Source of the DNA: Paracoccus wurundjeri
Lineage (GTDB): Bacteria; Pseudomonadota; Alphaproteobacteria; Rhodobacterales; Rhodobacteraceae
DNA: 64,000 nt
Direction of reading: 5' to 3'
Assembly: GCF_030678915.1 (NCBI RefSeq)
Contig: NZ_JAUUTZ010000011.1
Coordinates: forward strand, 1-64,000
Below, piece by piece: positions 45,499 to 54,282 of this stretch. How positions within the stretch are numbered: position 1 is the stretch's first letter; the number at the start of each line of letters is the position of its first letter. The notes under the pieces were generated by a model. The model searched no databases. It was not told the origin of the DNA and saw only the letters and a program-made list of their open reading frames with translations. The position numbers and the translations under genes were made by a program.

Positions 45499-46086
45499 CT
45501 ATCCGAAGGTCCGGAAACGGTACGAGTCGTCGATGAAGGTTTTTTCCGCAACCTGCGCCTCGTTCGAGCCGAAGGGCAGTTGCGCCCTCAGTTTCCACGA
45601 TTCGGGCAGATCCCATGTCGCGGCGACCTTGTCATCGACCAGCGGGTTGTAATGCTGAAGGCTGGCGCCGATTCCGACATCAGCAAGCGTGGTCCAGACG
45701 GCAAGCTGGGCCATGCCTGTCGAATGTTCTGACCAGATCGGGAAGTTCTCGGCATAAAGCGGGAATTTTTCCTGTAATTCTCCGACCACGGATTGATCCT
45801 CGAAGAACAGGACGGTGCCTGCGCCCGCCGCGAAGCCGCCGATGCGTTTTTGTGTCTTGGGGAAATCCGCCTCGGGGACGATAATGCGCAAAGCTTCTTC
45901 CACCAGATGCCAGAATTTCCGGCTTTCCTCGCCGAACAGGATCACCGCCCGCGAGCTTTGCGAGTTGAAGGATGACGGCGCCTGGCGGATGGCCTCGCGG
46001 ATCAGGCGGTCGGTTTCCTTCTTCGGGATCGGCAGGCTTTCCCCCAGCGCATATTGCGAGCGGCGTTTCAGCAGATTGTCCAGCAT
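45499..46086 (-). CDS. nitroreductase-family FMN oxidoreductase
   Basis: A 195-residue protein of the short nitroreductase branch (HBN1/Frm2-like). It has LLKRRSQYALGESLPI, the AIRQAPSSFNSQSSRAVI flavin-binding motif and GIGASLQHYNPL. It reduces nitro, quinone or other electrophilic groups with NAD(P)H. It begins 83 bp downstream of the serine acetyltransferase fusion gene on the same strand and may be the last gene of that operon. Confidence 0.88.
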   Translation of the reverse strand: MLDNLLKRRSQYALGESLPIPKKETDRLIREAIRQAPSSFNSQSSRAVILFGEESRKFWHLVEEALRIIVPEADFPKTQKRIGGFAAGAGTVLFFEDQSVVGELQEKFPLYAENFPIWSEHSTGMAQLAVWTTLADVGIGASLQHYNPLVDDKVAATWDLPESWKLRAQLPFGSNEAQVAEKTFIDDSYRFRTFG

Positions 46087-46169
46087 GGCGGATTCCCGGT
46101 CAGTGATTGAAGTGACGGAAGGGTGGCGTGTCGGGGTCGGTCCTTCCGCGGTCGCTCGGCTGTTTTGCC

Positions 46170-47924
46170 TCAAGGCGCGGTGCCGTTCAAGCTGGGCTTG
46201 GCCTGAGTGACAATGGCGCCCGGCGGGACTGAATCGGTCAGCCAGACGCCACCGCCGATGAGCGCGCCCTTGCCGATCTCGATCCGGCCAAGGATCGTTG
46301 CGCCGGCATAGATGACGACATCGTCGCCGACCAGCGGATGGCGGGGCAGACCCTTCACCAGCCCGCCATCGCCATCGCTTTCGAAACGTTTCGCCCCAAG
46401 TGTGACTTGCTGATAGATCCGCACATTGCGGCCGATCACGGCGGTTTCCCCGATCACCACGCCAGTGCCGTGGTCGATGAAGCAAGCCGGGCCGATCTTC
46501 GCGCCGGGATGAATGTCGATGCCGGATTGCGAATGGGAATGTTCGGCCATGATCCGCGCCAGCATCGGCGCACCCAGCCCATAGAGGCTGTGGGCGATCC
46601 GATGGCGCAGGATCGCGGCGATGCCGGGAAAGCACAGCACGATTTCGTCGAGGCTTCTGGCCGAGGGATCGCCCTGAAAGGCAGCATTGATGTCGGTATC
46701 GTGCAGGTCGCGGATCTGCGGGAGCCTGGCCATGAACGCATCGGCGGTGGTATGGGCGCGCCGGCGGCAGGCCAATTGTCCGGCATCGGGTTGCAGCAGC
46801 CATTCAAGCTCCAACTGCTCGGCCAGACGTTGGCGGATGGATCGCAGGGTTTGTGCGACAAATGTGTCCGCGACTTGCGTATCCAGCCCGGCCGGGCCGT
46901 AATGGCGCGGATAAAGCGCGCCGACGACATTCGACATGAGACGGATCACCGCAGGACGCGAGGGCAGGCGCGGTGTCGGCCGGCCGGGATAACGGCGTTG
47001 CTGCGAAGTGATGCGGAGCAGTCGCAGTTTTTCGGCGATGGCGTCCAGTTCTCTGTCATGTGGATTCGGAGTGCCGGGCTGCGACAGGGCATTGGTGCTT
47101 TTAACGGGGGGCAGGATCGGATTCTTTCGTCTTGGTTTGATGGAGAGGTTCTGTACTCGTCCCGCCGGACCCAGTGCGGGGGCCCAATCCGGGCGCTTAT
47201 CCCGGGGCAGGGCGACGAGTGCGTCGGTGGGAAGCTGGTCCAGAAAGTAACCGGCAGCATCCTGATCAAGCACAAGATCGGCGCCGGGCAATTGCGATAT
47301 CTGGGCGGCATGAGTCACGATCCGGTCCAGCCCCAGGCAAAGATGCGTGTGGTGATAACGGTCCAGCAGCGTCATGCGCCAGATCAGCGGTGCGATTACG
47401 GCGTCTTGTGCATCCAGCACCGGCATCGGGCCGCGATCGCTGAAACATCGCTCGATCCGCAGCATCGTGTCGCGCAACAGATGGATGGCGATGTCCAGAT
47501 CGCGGTGGTTCGCGGCGCCTGTCACCTCGGCCAGATGAGCGTCGGCGATGACCGCATGACCGATCAGTTTCTGCTGCCGCGCACGCTGCTCCGGATCGCT
47601 GGAAAACAGCGCGCCGGGGCAAAGCTCATCCAGCAGGGCGAGAATGGCCAGTGGTTCGCGGATGACAAGTTCCTGCCGGAAGGGGCTGGTCAAACGCAAT
47701 TCGGTATGCGTGCCTGTGCCGGGTCGGACAGGGCGGCCGCAAAGCACCATTGCCAAGCCGGTGCGCTGCGCCGTCAGGCAGCCCGGTGCAGCGATCAGAC
47801 GTGGCATGTGCCGACCCGAAAGCGCTGTCACCTGGCCACAGCCTGGGCTGCGCATGCCCCCTGTCCCCGGTTTTATTGCTTCGGGCCTTACCGCTTCGCG
47901 CCCCATCGTTCTGGGCACCGTCAT
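46170..47924 (-). CDS. GST-like domain fused to serine O-acetyltransferase (EpsC/CysE type)
   Basis: A 584-residue protein in two parts. Residues of about 40-285 look like a glutathione S-transferase: LIAAPGCLTAQRTGLAM (start of the thioredoxin-like part), VIREPLAILALLDELCPG (hydrophilic turn and strand), then a helical C-domain (APLIWRMTLLDRYHHTHL). Residues of about 290-584 form a complete EpsC-type serine acetyltransferase: a helical N-part, then left-handed beta-helix repeats with IDHGTGVVIGETAVIGRNV (His485) and RHPLVGDDVVIYAGATILG. It makes O-acetylserine for cysteine synthesis. The ATG overlaps the preceding stop by ATGA, and no start codon exists between the halves. The thioredoxin part is shorter than normal. 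Confidence 0.8.
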   Translation of the reverse strand: MTVPRTMGREAVRPEAIKPGTGGMRSPGCGQVTALSGRHMPRLIAAPGCLTAQRTGLAMVLCGRPVRPGTGTHTELRLTSPFRQELVIREPLAILALLDELCPGALFSSDPEQRARQQKLIGHAVIADAHLAEVTGAANHRDLDIAIHLLRDTMLRIERCFSDRGPMPVLDAQDAVIAPLIWRMTLLDRYHHTHLCLGLDRIVTHAAQISQLPGADLVLDQDAAGYFLDQLPTDALVALPRDKRPDWAPALGPAGRVQNLSIKPRRKNPILPPVKSTNALSQPGTPNPHDRELDAIAEKLRLLRITSQQRRYPGRPTPRLPSRPAVIRLMSNVVGALYPRHYGPAGLDTQVADTFVAQTLRSIRQRLAEQLELEWLLQPDAGQLACRRRAHTTADAFMARLPQIRDLHDTDINAAFQGDPSARSLDEIVLCFPGIAAILRHRIAHSLYGLGAPMLARIMAEHSHSQSGIDIHPGAKIGPACFIDHGTGVVIGETAVIGRNVRIYQQVTLGAKRFESDGDGGLVKGLPRHPLVGDDVVIYAGATILGRIEIGKGALIGGGVWLTDSVPPGAIVTQAKPSLNGTAP

Positions 47925-48349
47925 GCATCATGCCTTGATACGGCGGCATGGAGACTGCCGCTGACCTCGGCCACTGTCGCGACCAGATCGACCAACTCGT
48001 CCGCATCCACTCCGTTCGAGACGAGACGCTTCAGTTCGAAACGGCCAAGCGAGGGTTGTTTGCGAGCCAGCGCACCCGCCGCTGTCGCCAACGCGCCCAG
48101 ACGCCCCGTCAACGGCGAGGGCAGGCCCTCTTCCAACAGAAGGGCGATGGCGAACGGGTCGCGCAGTGCAGTCGTAGCCATCCGGGCATGATGGTGCGCA
48201 AGCTCCATATGGCCCGCCTCGCGACTGACGACCAATGCCACCAAAGCCCGCTCGCCCTCGTCCAGGCCCTGCGCCCGGCGGAACAACCCCTGACGAGGAT
48301 GAACAGAGGCATGGAAGATGCCCTGCTGAATGCTGGTGTCAGACATCAT
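47921..48349 (-). CDS. CMD/AhpD-like small helical protein without cysteines
   Basis: A 142-residue, wholly helical protein. Its central SREAGHMELAHHHARMATTA and C-terminal LVDLVATVAEVSGSLHA pattern resemble carboxymuconolactone decarboxylase/AhpD-type proteins. There is no cysteine, so the AhpD CxxC peroxidase chemistry is impossible. I start at ATG 48349, with AAGGA seven bases upstream. It overlaps the previous CMD-like gene by 11 bases and the acetyltransferase fusion by four. I rate the family assignment as moderate. A structural or non-redox binding role is possible. Confidence 0.5.
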   Translation of the reverse strand: MMSDTSIQQGIFHASVHPRQGLFRRAQGLDEGERALVALVVSREAGHMELAHHHARMATTALRDPFAIALLLEEGLPSPLTGRLGALATAAGALARKQPSLGRFELKRLVSNGVDADELVDLVATVAEVSGSLHAAVSRHDA

Positions 48350-48923
48350 GACTGTATCCTTCCCGGGCAAGGGGAACAACATTCTGGCGGGCAATGGCGC
48401 ATTGTCGCAGGCCGGCGATCATGCGGACCTGAAAGATGATCAGGGTCATGATCCGCGATACGACGCCAAGTGCATCGGCGCTCCATCCCAGGGTGCGGGC
48501 CTGACCCCGGCGATCGTCCGTCAGCAGGGCCTGGATATGGGCAAAGACCACCGCCAGCCGCTCGCCGATCAGGGCGCGGCTCGTGGGGGCGGGCAGATGC
48601 GGGGCGGGATGATGCGCGGCGGCGCGGCGGGCTTCGGCCTCGATCACATGGGCCAGCACGGGACCGGCCCCATCGCTTTTGGCCAGCAAGGTGAGATAAC
48701 GGTCGACCAATTCGCGTTCGTGATGAAGCGCAGCCACATAGACTGCGATGGCGCGCCGCTCGATGATAGAGACCGGTCCGGCCCGTTCGGGTGACAGCAG
48801 ATCGCGTTCGCTCATATCGATGGCGCAGATCGCATCACGCTGATTATCGACGGCTTTGCGCAACCCCTTGTCCAGAGGAAGCCTGGTCAATGCGTCATTC
48901 AGACCGGTGGATATTCGAGGCAT
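48339..48923 (-). CDS. CMD-domain-like protein (Avi_7170-like pattern)
   Basis: A 194-residue helical protein. ERRAIAVYVAALHHERELVDRYL, IEAEARRAAAHHP and LAVVFAHIQALL resemble the CMD-domain proteins found next to alkylhydroperoxidase-like partners in some proteobacterial operons. Two isolated cysteines are present but no CxxC. It heads the operon of CMD-like, CMD-like, GST-serine acetyltransferase and nitroreductase genes. I recognise the pattern but cannot confirm the family. Confidence 0.5.
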   Translation of the reverse strand: MPRISTGLNDALTRLPLDKGLRKAVDNQRDAICAIDMSERDLLSPERAGPVSIIERRAIAVYVAALHHERELVDRYLTLLAKSDGAGPVLAHVIEAEARRAAAHHPAPHLPAPTSRALIGERLAVVFAHIQALLTDDRRGQARTLGWSADALGVVSRIMTLIIFQVRMIAGLRQCAIARQNVVPLAREGYSHDV

Positions 48924-49410
48924 GGAGACATCCCCTTCAGCGTGTTCAACAGACCCGGAACGGGCCCATTTCCAAATCCATCATGCCAGTCGGAGGAAGA
49001 AAAGACGATAAGATAGGTCATGTTTTTTTACATACCGATGGAGAACAATTTTTTACCTGCGGTGCCGATTATTGTGCCCGTTCTTCCTGAAACTTCGCCT
49101 TTAAATATTCGATAAGCGGGCGGTCGGTGCGCGACATTGCGATTTTGATGGAAACTGTCGCAGGCGGAAAAAGAGTGGATTGGACCATTCCATCTGCATG
49201 GGGTCTCACGAGGCGGTAACAGACCCAGAGCAGGCGCTGCGCGAAAATTGGCAACAGAGTCCCGATTGTACTCGCATTCAGGCGAATTTCGGCATATTCC
49301 GCCCCGGATCGGCGGATCATGGCCCGGAACCTCTTGGCAAAATATTGCCGGTGTTATCTGCTGGGCGTGATCCGGTAGCGCAGCCCCTGGGATATCAGTG
49401 ATGGACGAAG
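48924..49410. other. intergenic region between CMD operon and glycan locus
   Basis: About 490 bases. An AT-rich stretch around 49018-49065 (ttttttt, attttttt) is likely promoter DNA. An 83-residue minus-strand frame at 49069-49320 has a GAGG ribosome site but no recognisable sequence. I do not call it a gene. The GT2 gene starts at 49411. Confidence 0.4.
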
Positions 49411-50367
49411 ATGAAGATCGCAGCCGTAATAGTGACCCATAACCGGATCGAGAAGCTGCGCATCACTGTTACCCGTGCGCTTGCGGAACCGCTGGATGAT
49501 GTTCTTGTCTTTGACAATGCCTCGTCCGACGGCACCCCGGAATGGCTGGGGCAACAATCTGATCCGCGCCTGACGGTCCTGCGCAGTGAACAGAATATTG
49601 GCGGTGCGGGCGGTTTCTCGGAAGCGCTGCAACAGGCAGTGGAACTGGCGGATCCGGATTGGGTCGTGGTCATGGATGATGACGGCCGTCCGATGCAGGG
49701 CGCCGTTGCGGTATTCCGCAAGATGCAGCATGGTGAATGGGATGCGGTTGGCGCCGCGGTCCTGACCCCGGATGGCGATGTCTGCGAGATGAACAGACCC
49801 TATCGCAATCCGTTCTGGCATTTCCGCGAATTCGCCAGAACCCTGACGGGGCAGGGGCGTCGCGGCTTTCATCTTGCGGATGCTGCCTATGCCGAAGATG
49901 CCGAAGCAATCGGGATCGACATGGCCTCCTTTGTGGGATTGTTCCTGTCGCGCAAAGCGATCGCATGTTGCGGTTTTCCCGATGCAAGGCTGTTCATTTA
50001 CGGAGACGATCAGCTTTACACGCTTCAGATGCGCCGCAAGGGATTGAGGATCGGTTTCGTGCCGCAAATCCGCTTCGAGCATGACACCGCGTCGCGGCAA
50101 GGTAATGGCGGGGTCGTATTGCGGCCGGTCTGGAAAGCCTATTACATGTATCGCAACGCTTTGATCGCCTATCGCGTGGCCGCCGGTATCTGGTTCTGGC
50201 CACTTGTTCCCCTGCTTGTCGCCAAATGGCGCCGGCAGGCCCGGGATTACGGATCGGATGGCGAGCGTTTCCGGCAGATGCTGAATATCGCGGTTCGCGA
50301 CGGGCTGGCGAACCGTCTGGAGCGTAGCCATCAGGAAATCCTGCATCGCGCGGGGGCTGTTCTTTAA
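49411..50367 (+). CDS. GT2 glycosyltransferase, galactofuranosyl/rhamnosyl-like
   Basis: A 318-residue family 2 glycosyltransferase. It contains AAVIVTHNRIEKLRITV, DNASSDGTPEWL and NIGGAGGFSEALQQAV, and the nucleotide-metal motif MDDDGRP. The NIGGAGGF motif is common in galactofuranosyl- and rhamnosyltransferases. It probably adds a sugar to a surface polysaccharide. A second, related GT2 gene lies at 52112, and glf (UDP-galactopyranose mutase) at 55693. Together these point to UDP-galactofuranose as donor, which is inferred. Confidence 0.88.
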   Translation: MKIAAVIVTHNRIEKLRITVTRALAEPLDDVLVFDNASSDGTPEWLGQQSDPRLTVLRSEQNIGGAGGFSEALQQAVELADPDWVVVMDDDGRPMQGAVAVFRKMQHGEWDAVGAAVLTPDGDVCEMNRPYRNPFWHFREFARTLTGQGRRGFHLADAAYAEDAEAIGIDMASFVGLFLSRKAIACCGFPDARLFIYGDDQLYTLQMRRKGLRIGFVPQIRFEHDTASRQGNGGVVLRPVWKAYYMYRNALIAYRVAAGIWFWPLVPLLVAKWRRQARDYGSDGERFRQMLNIAVRDGLANRLERSHQEILHRAGAVL

Positions 50368-50478
50368 ACCCATAAGCGATTGTCGCCGCTCTCACTTCCA
50401 CTTTTGAGATTGTTCCAGTACATAGCCCCTGATGACTATGATGCGCTTGGAGGACCAGCTTGCCGCAAGGAATGCAGT

Positions 50479-52104
50479 ATGTACAACGTTCATGATGTGC
50501 CTGTCGCTGTCTCTCCGGAAGCGTCAAAGCGCCTGCAGGCCGAAATCGAACATATCATCGGTATCTACAGGGTTCTGTATCCGACCGAAAACCTGGATAT
50601 CTTCCTGTATGAGGGAAATAATCCGATCTGGGGGCGGCCTTCCATTCATGAAGGAAAGGCGGTTCTTCAGCCTGCACATCTGAGTCCTGAATTTCTTGGC
50701 CGAATGGAATGCCCGGGAACGGATCGGGCCGGACCGGTCATCACCATATTCGTTTCGATCCCGCGCGAAGCGTCGCCGGGCGAAGTCAAACGTCAGGATC
50801 CGGATTGGCGACCCGTCCGGCCGCTTGGCGCGCTTTATGCCGCCGCGCCGATCCTTTACGAGGATATCCGCTACCGGGCCGAGATGCGGCGGAAGCGACT
50901 GGCCGAGAAGCGTCATCAGTATGTCAGTCTGCCTTTCAGCCGGGGCAGCTCACTGCTGCCGGCTGTACCGGAACCGGATAGCGACAAGGCGCCGGCAATC
51001 CTGATCGGCATGCATTGGCTTGAGGTCGGCGGTGCCGAGAAACTGGGGCTGGACTCGATCCATTGGGCGCTCGAGGCAGGTTTGCGGGTCTTCGTCGTTG
51101 CCGGAGTTCCGTCCCTGCAGCGTCTGGCGTCGAAACTGCCCGACAGGCCGGATGTCACTTTCATCCGCCTTGATCGCTACTTGCCCGACGATCAATGGCC
51201 GCGCTATCTTGAAAATCTGATCCGGGCCGAGAATATCAGAGTGGTTCACAACCACCATTGCCGCCAACTTTATGACGCCCTGCCGCAAATCCGGGTGATG
51301 ACGCCCTGGGTCAAGACCATCGACAGCACCCATGTCGTCGAATATGCGGATGGCGGATTCCCCCGAATTTCAGGCGTATGGTCGAATTACATCGATATTC
51401 ATCATGTCATCAGCAGGCAGCTGGCGAATTATTATCGTGATCATTTCCAGGTACTGCATAACGTGGTTCTTGGCCGGATGCTGGACCCCAGGGATGACCG
51501 GAAGGTGCTGCCTCCGATATCCATGCAGACCGCCCAGAACTCCTTGCATATCAGTTTTATCGGGCGGATGTATTACCAGAAGCGCCCCATCGTGCTTGCC
51601 GAGATCCTGAAATCCCTGACCGGTTGGGCGAAAAAGGCCGATATCGATCTGCGTGCCACGATCGTTGGCGAGGGACCCTATCTCGCACCCCTGACACAAC
51701 TGCTGCGACGCCTTGGCCTGCTTGACAGGGTAACGCTGGAACCCGCCGATTGCGATGTGCCCGCGCTTCTTGATCGCTCGGACATCCTGTTGTTGCCGTC
51801 GAATAATGAAGGACTGGCGCTGGTCTGTTACGAGGCGGTCGAGCATGGATGTATCCCGATCTCGACCGATGTCGGCGCGCAGAATGAAATTATCCCGGAA
51901 GATCTGCTTTTGCCGCTTTCTCCGCGGGAAACCGTCAGCACATGTACAGGCATTGTCGAGCGGCTATGGCGGGACAGGGATTTTCTGGATCGGCAGAAAG
52001 CCGCGTTGCATGCGGCCTGGGCCCGGCTTTCTGCGGACCCGACCGCGAAAGAGGCATTGATGCCACATTACCGGGATGCCGCCGGAACTGTCGGGAAGGG
52101 ATAA
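50479..52104 (+). CDS. GT4-type glycosyltransferase with N-terminal extension
   Basis: A 541-residue protein. The first about 180 residues have no recognised domain. The rest is a GT-B glycosyltransferase with IGMHWLEVGGAEKLGLDSI, FIGRMYYQKRPIVLAEIL, and the donor-site segment LLPSNNEGLALVCYEAVEHG (E-x7-E). ATG 50479 has AAGGA at good spacing; a longer frame from 50380 lacks one. It lies between two GT2 genes in one transcript and builds the same polysaccharide. Linkage and donor are unknown. Confidence 0.88.
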   Translation: MYNVHDVPVAVSPEASKRLQAEIEHIIGIYRVLYPTENLDIFLYEGNNPIWGRPSIHEGKAVLQPAHLSPEFLGRMECPGTDRAGPVITIFVSIPREASPGEVKRQDPDWRPVRPLGALYAAAPILYEDIRYRAEMRRKRLAEKRHQYVSLPFSRGSSLLPAVPEPDSDKAPAILIGMHWLEVGGAEKLGLDSIHWALEAGLRVFVVAGVPSLQRLASKLPDRPDVTFIRLDRYLPDDQWPRYLENLIRAENIRVVHNHHCRQLYDALPQIRVMTPWVKTIDSTHVVEYADGGFPRISGVWSNYIDIHHVISRQLANYYRDHFQVLHNVVLGRMLDPRDDRKVLPPISMQTAQNSLHISFIGRMYYQKRPIVLAEILKSLTGWAKKADIDLRATIVGEGPYLAPLTQLLRRLGLLDRVTLEPADCDVPALLDRSDILLLPSNNEGLALVCYEAVEHGCIPISTDVGAQNEIIPEDLLLPLSPRETVSTCTGIVERLWRDRDFLDRQKAALHAAWARLSADPTAKEALMPHYRDAAGTVGKG

Positions 52105-52111
52105 GTGGATC

Positions 52112-53011
52112 ATGGCCCTGCTGAACAAGATTGCTGCCGTCATCGTGACCTTCAACCGCTCGGCCAAGCTGATGAAGGTGCTGGACGCGCTGCAAAGGCA
52201 GACTTTGGCGCCGGAAATCATCCTGGTAGTGGATAATGCCTCGACCGATGACACCATGGCGCTGGTCGAGGCGCGCGCAAAAGAAATGCCTTCCATCCGT
52301 TATCTGCGCCTGCCGAAGAATATCGGCGGGGCAGGAGGGTTTCACGAAGGGATCAAGGCGGCCTATGAACAGGGGGCCAATTACTTCTGGATCTCGGATG
52401 ACGACGCCTATCCCGAACCGGACGCGATCCGGAAGCTGTTGGACGCGCTTCATGAATTCGAAAGCAATCACCAGTGGCGGCCCAGTTTCGCATGCTCGCG
52501 CGTTGAGTGGATCGACGGCGGCCTGTGCGAGATGAATACGCCGCGGGCGGTCTGGGACTGGGCGCGTTTTCTGCGACCGGAAAAACCCTGGGCGCTGGTG
52601 GATTCATGTTCTTTCGTATCGGTCCTTATTCCGCGCTGGGCGGTGCAGGAACATGGTCTGCCGATCGCGGATTATTTCATCTGGTTCGACGATGCGGAAT
52701 ATACGCGACGGTTGTCGAAATCCTATCCGGGCATCTTCTGTCCCGAAAGCCGGGTCATCCACGACACCCCCGATAATCGCGGTGTCAATTTCGGGCTTAT
52801 CGATGAAAAGAGTCTCTGGAAGTTCAAATACGGGGCCCGTAACGAAACCTCTTTCCGCAGGCGTGAACAGGGGCTGCCGGGTGTTATGGCCTATGCTTAC
52901 GGCGTACATCAGCAGATGAAGCGGGGCGATGTGTCCTGGAAGCTGCGCGGTCAGATCTTCCGCGCCATTCTGCGGGGTGTGGCGTTTCGGCCAAGGATCG
53001 TGAAGGTGTAG
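52112..53011 (+). CDS. GT2 glycosyltransferase, GlfT-like
   Basis: A 299-residue family 2 glycosyltransferase. It contains IAAVIVTFNRSAKLMKVLDA, DNASTDDTM, NIGGAGGFHEGIKAA and the DxD-type ISDDDAYPEPD. An IWFDDAEYTRRL segment fits the acceptor site of galactofuranosyltransferases. It starts 7 bp after the GT4 stop. It is close in pattern to the GT2 gene at 49411, which suggests two galactofuranosyl or alternating linkages. Confidence 0.88.
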   Translation: MALLNKIAAVIVTFNRSAKLMKVLDALQRQTLAPEIILVVDNASTDDTMALVEARAKEMPSIRYLRLPKNIGGAGGFHEGIKAAYEQGANYFWISDDDAYPEPDAIRKLLDALHEFESNHQWRPSFACSRVEWIDGGLCEMNTPRAVWDWARFLRPEKPWALVDSCSFVSVLIPRWAVQEHGLPIADYFIWFDDAEYTRRLSKSYPGIFCPESRVIHDTPDNRGVNFGLIDEKSLWKFKYGARNETSFRRREQGLPGVMAYAYGVHQQMKRGDVSWKLRGQIFRAILRGVAFRPRIVKV

Positions 53012-53060
53012 GGAATGATGGATTGGCGGATTCCGCTTGGCGAAAATAAAGGAAAGTGAT

Positions 53061-54176
53061 TTGAAGCTCGTTATATTCATTGGTCACTTCAAAACCGGAT
53101 CTACATCTATACAAAGCTTTTTGTCGAGCAATTACTTGCGTATGTTGCAGGCCGGAATATTATACCCTTCGGTTGATTCCAAAGGAATTGCGCGTAATTT
53201 GCGAGTGGCCATTTCAGGAAAAGATATGCCTACTCTTGGGGAGAGCTTGAATATAATAGAACCACATAACGCGCTGGCGCTCAAATTAAAGAACGAAGAA
53301 GATCAGCACGGTGTGCCATCTTATTATCCGCACTTGCCGAGTGGCTTTCAGATGTTTGAAATGATAGAAAATCAAATATCTGATTTGAATCCGCATTCTG
53401 TTATTATTTGTTCAGAAGTTTTTGCGCTCTTAGGGTTAACCGAGCAGCGTAAAAGTATAGAACGGCTCGCCAAACGCTTCGCAAAATATGACGTTACTAT
53501 ATATTGCAACTTACGCCGCCCTGATGAATATATATCTTCATGGCATCGGCAACGGTTGAAATTTGGTGCTAAAATTGGCAAGTTGTCCGATAATGCGCTT
53601 GAGGAATATTTAGATACGGCCCACTTTCAGCAGGATAAACTTATCGAGGGGTGGATCAGGGACTATTTCTTTGACTCAAAATTAGTCGTCCGGAATTTTG
53701 ATGAGGTTAAAGCGGCGGGTGGGGCTGTAAAGGATTTTATAAAGCAATCGGAAATTCCTTTTCCGGAAGATATTGATTTTCCGGAAAATCAGAACCCATC
53801 AGTTCCGTGTGCGTTTGCGGAGATAGGCAGGAGAGGTCTACATGATCTTCCGCGCAAAGAAGCCAGACAACTGGTTGGCTGGCTCGCCTCCGGCAAGGCG
53901 AGACATGCTATTCCCCATCCCACCGATAATGAAATCGAGATGTTTGGTCCTGAAAATCGCGAAATCTTGTTGAACAAATTTCGGCCAATAGCCGAACGAT
54001 TGAATGAAATTACTAAAGTTAGACCATTCTATCATGATTTGGAGGATTTTGGACGCTGTCGCTCCATACCCGAAGCTGAGGCGGTTGAAGCGATTTTCTC
54101 TGAGCTTGTTCAGGAAGCCAACTTACAGAAATTACCAAAGCCCATTACCGATTGGCTTGAAAATTGGAAGCATTGA
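53061..54176 (+). CDS. sulfotransferase-like protein, AT-rich
   Basis: A 371-residue protein that begins LVIFIGHFKTGSTSIQSFLS, a P-loop like the 5'-phosphosulfate-binding loop of sulfotransferases. The later YCNLRRPDEYISSWHRQRL fits the 3'-phosphate segment. I start at TTG 53061 because AAGGAAAG lies five bases upstream; there is no ATG nearby. It probably sulfates the polysaccharide, using PAPS. Its base composition is much richer in A and T than the genes on either side, a sign of transfer. The exact acceptor is unknown. Confidence 0.75.
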   Translation: MKLVIFIGHFKTGSTSIQSFLSSNYLRMLQAGILYPSVDSKGIARNLRVAISGKDMPTLGESLNIIEPHNALALKLKNEEDQHGVPSYYPHLPSGFQMFEMIENQISDLNPHSVIICSEVFALLGLTEQRKSIERLAKRFAKYDVTIYCNLRRPDEYISSWHRQRLKFGAKIGKLSDNALEEYLDTAHFQQDKLIEGWIRDYFFDSKLVVRNFDEVKAAGGAVKDFIKQSEIPFPEDIDFPENQNPSVPCAFAEIGRRGLHDLPRKEARQLVGWLASGKARHAIPHPTDNEIEMFGPENREILLNKFRPIAERLNEITKVRPFYHDLEDFGRCRSIPEAEAVEAIFSELVQEANLQKLPKPITDWLENWKH

Positions 54177-54282
54177 GATTTGTTAAATTGTACAGGTATT
54201 CGTTTTCCACCTTATAAGAGCCATAAGGTCGCAACTCAGGCCGGGGAATGGCCTGCATAGACACGAAGAAAGTAGGAAAATA

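Noticed and set aside
46338..48191. 617-codon open frame on the plus strand
   Set aside because: It is antisense to the acetyltransferase fusion and the CMD-like genes, whose opposite-strand products have clear motifs. The plus-strand product has none.
49069..49320. 83-residue minus-strand hypothetical protein
   Set aside because: It has a plausible GAGG ribosome site but no recognisable sequence, and its length is within what chance allows here.
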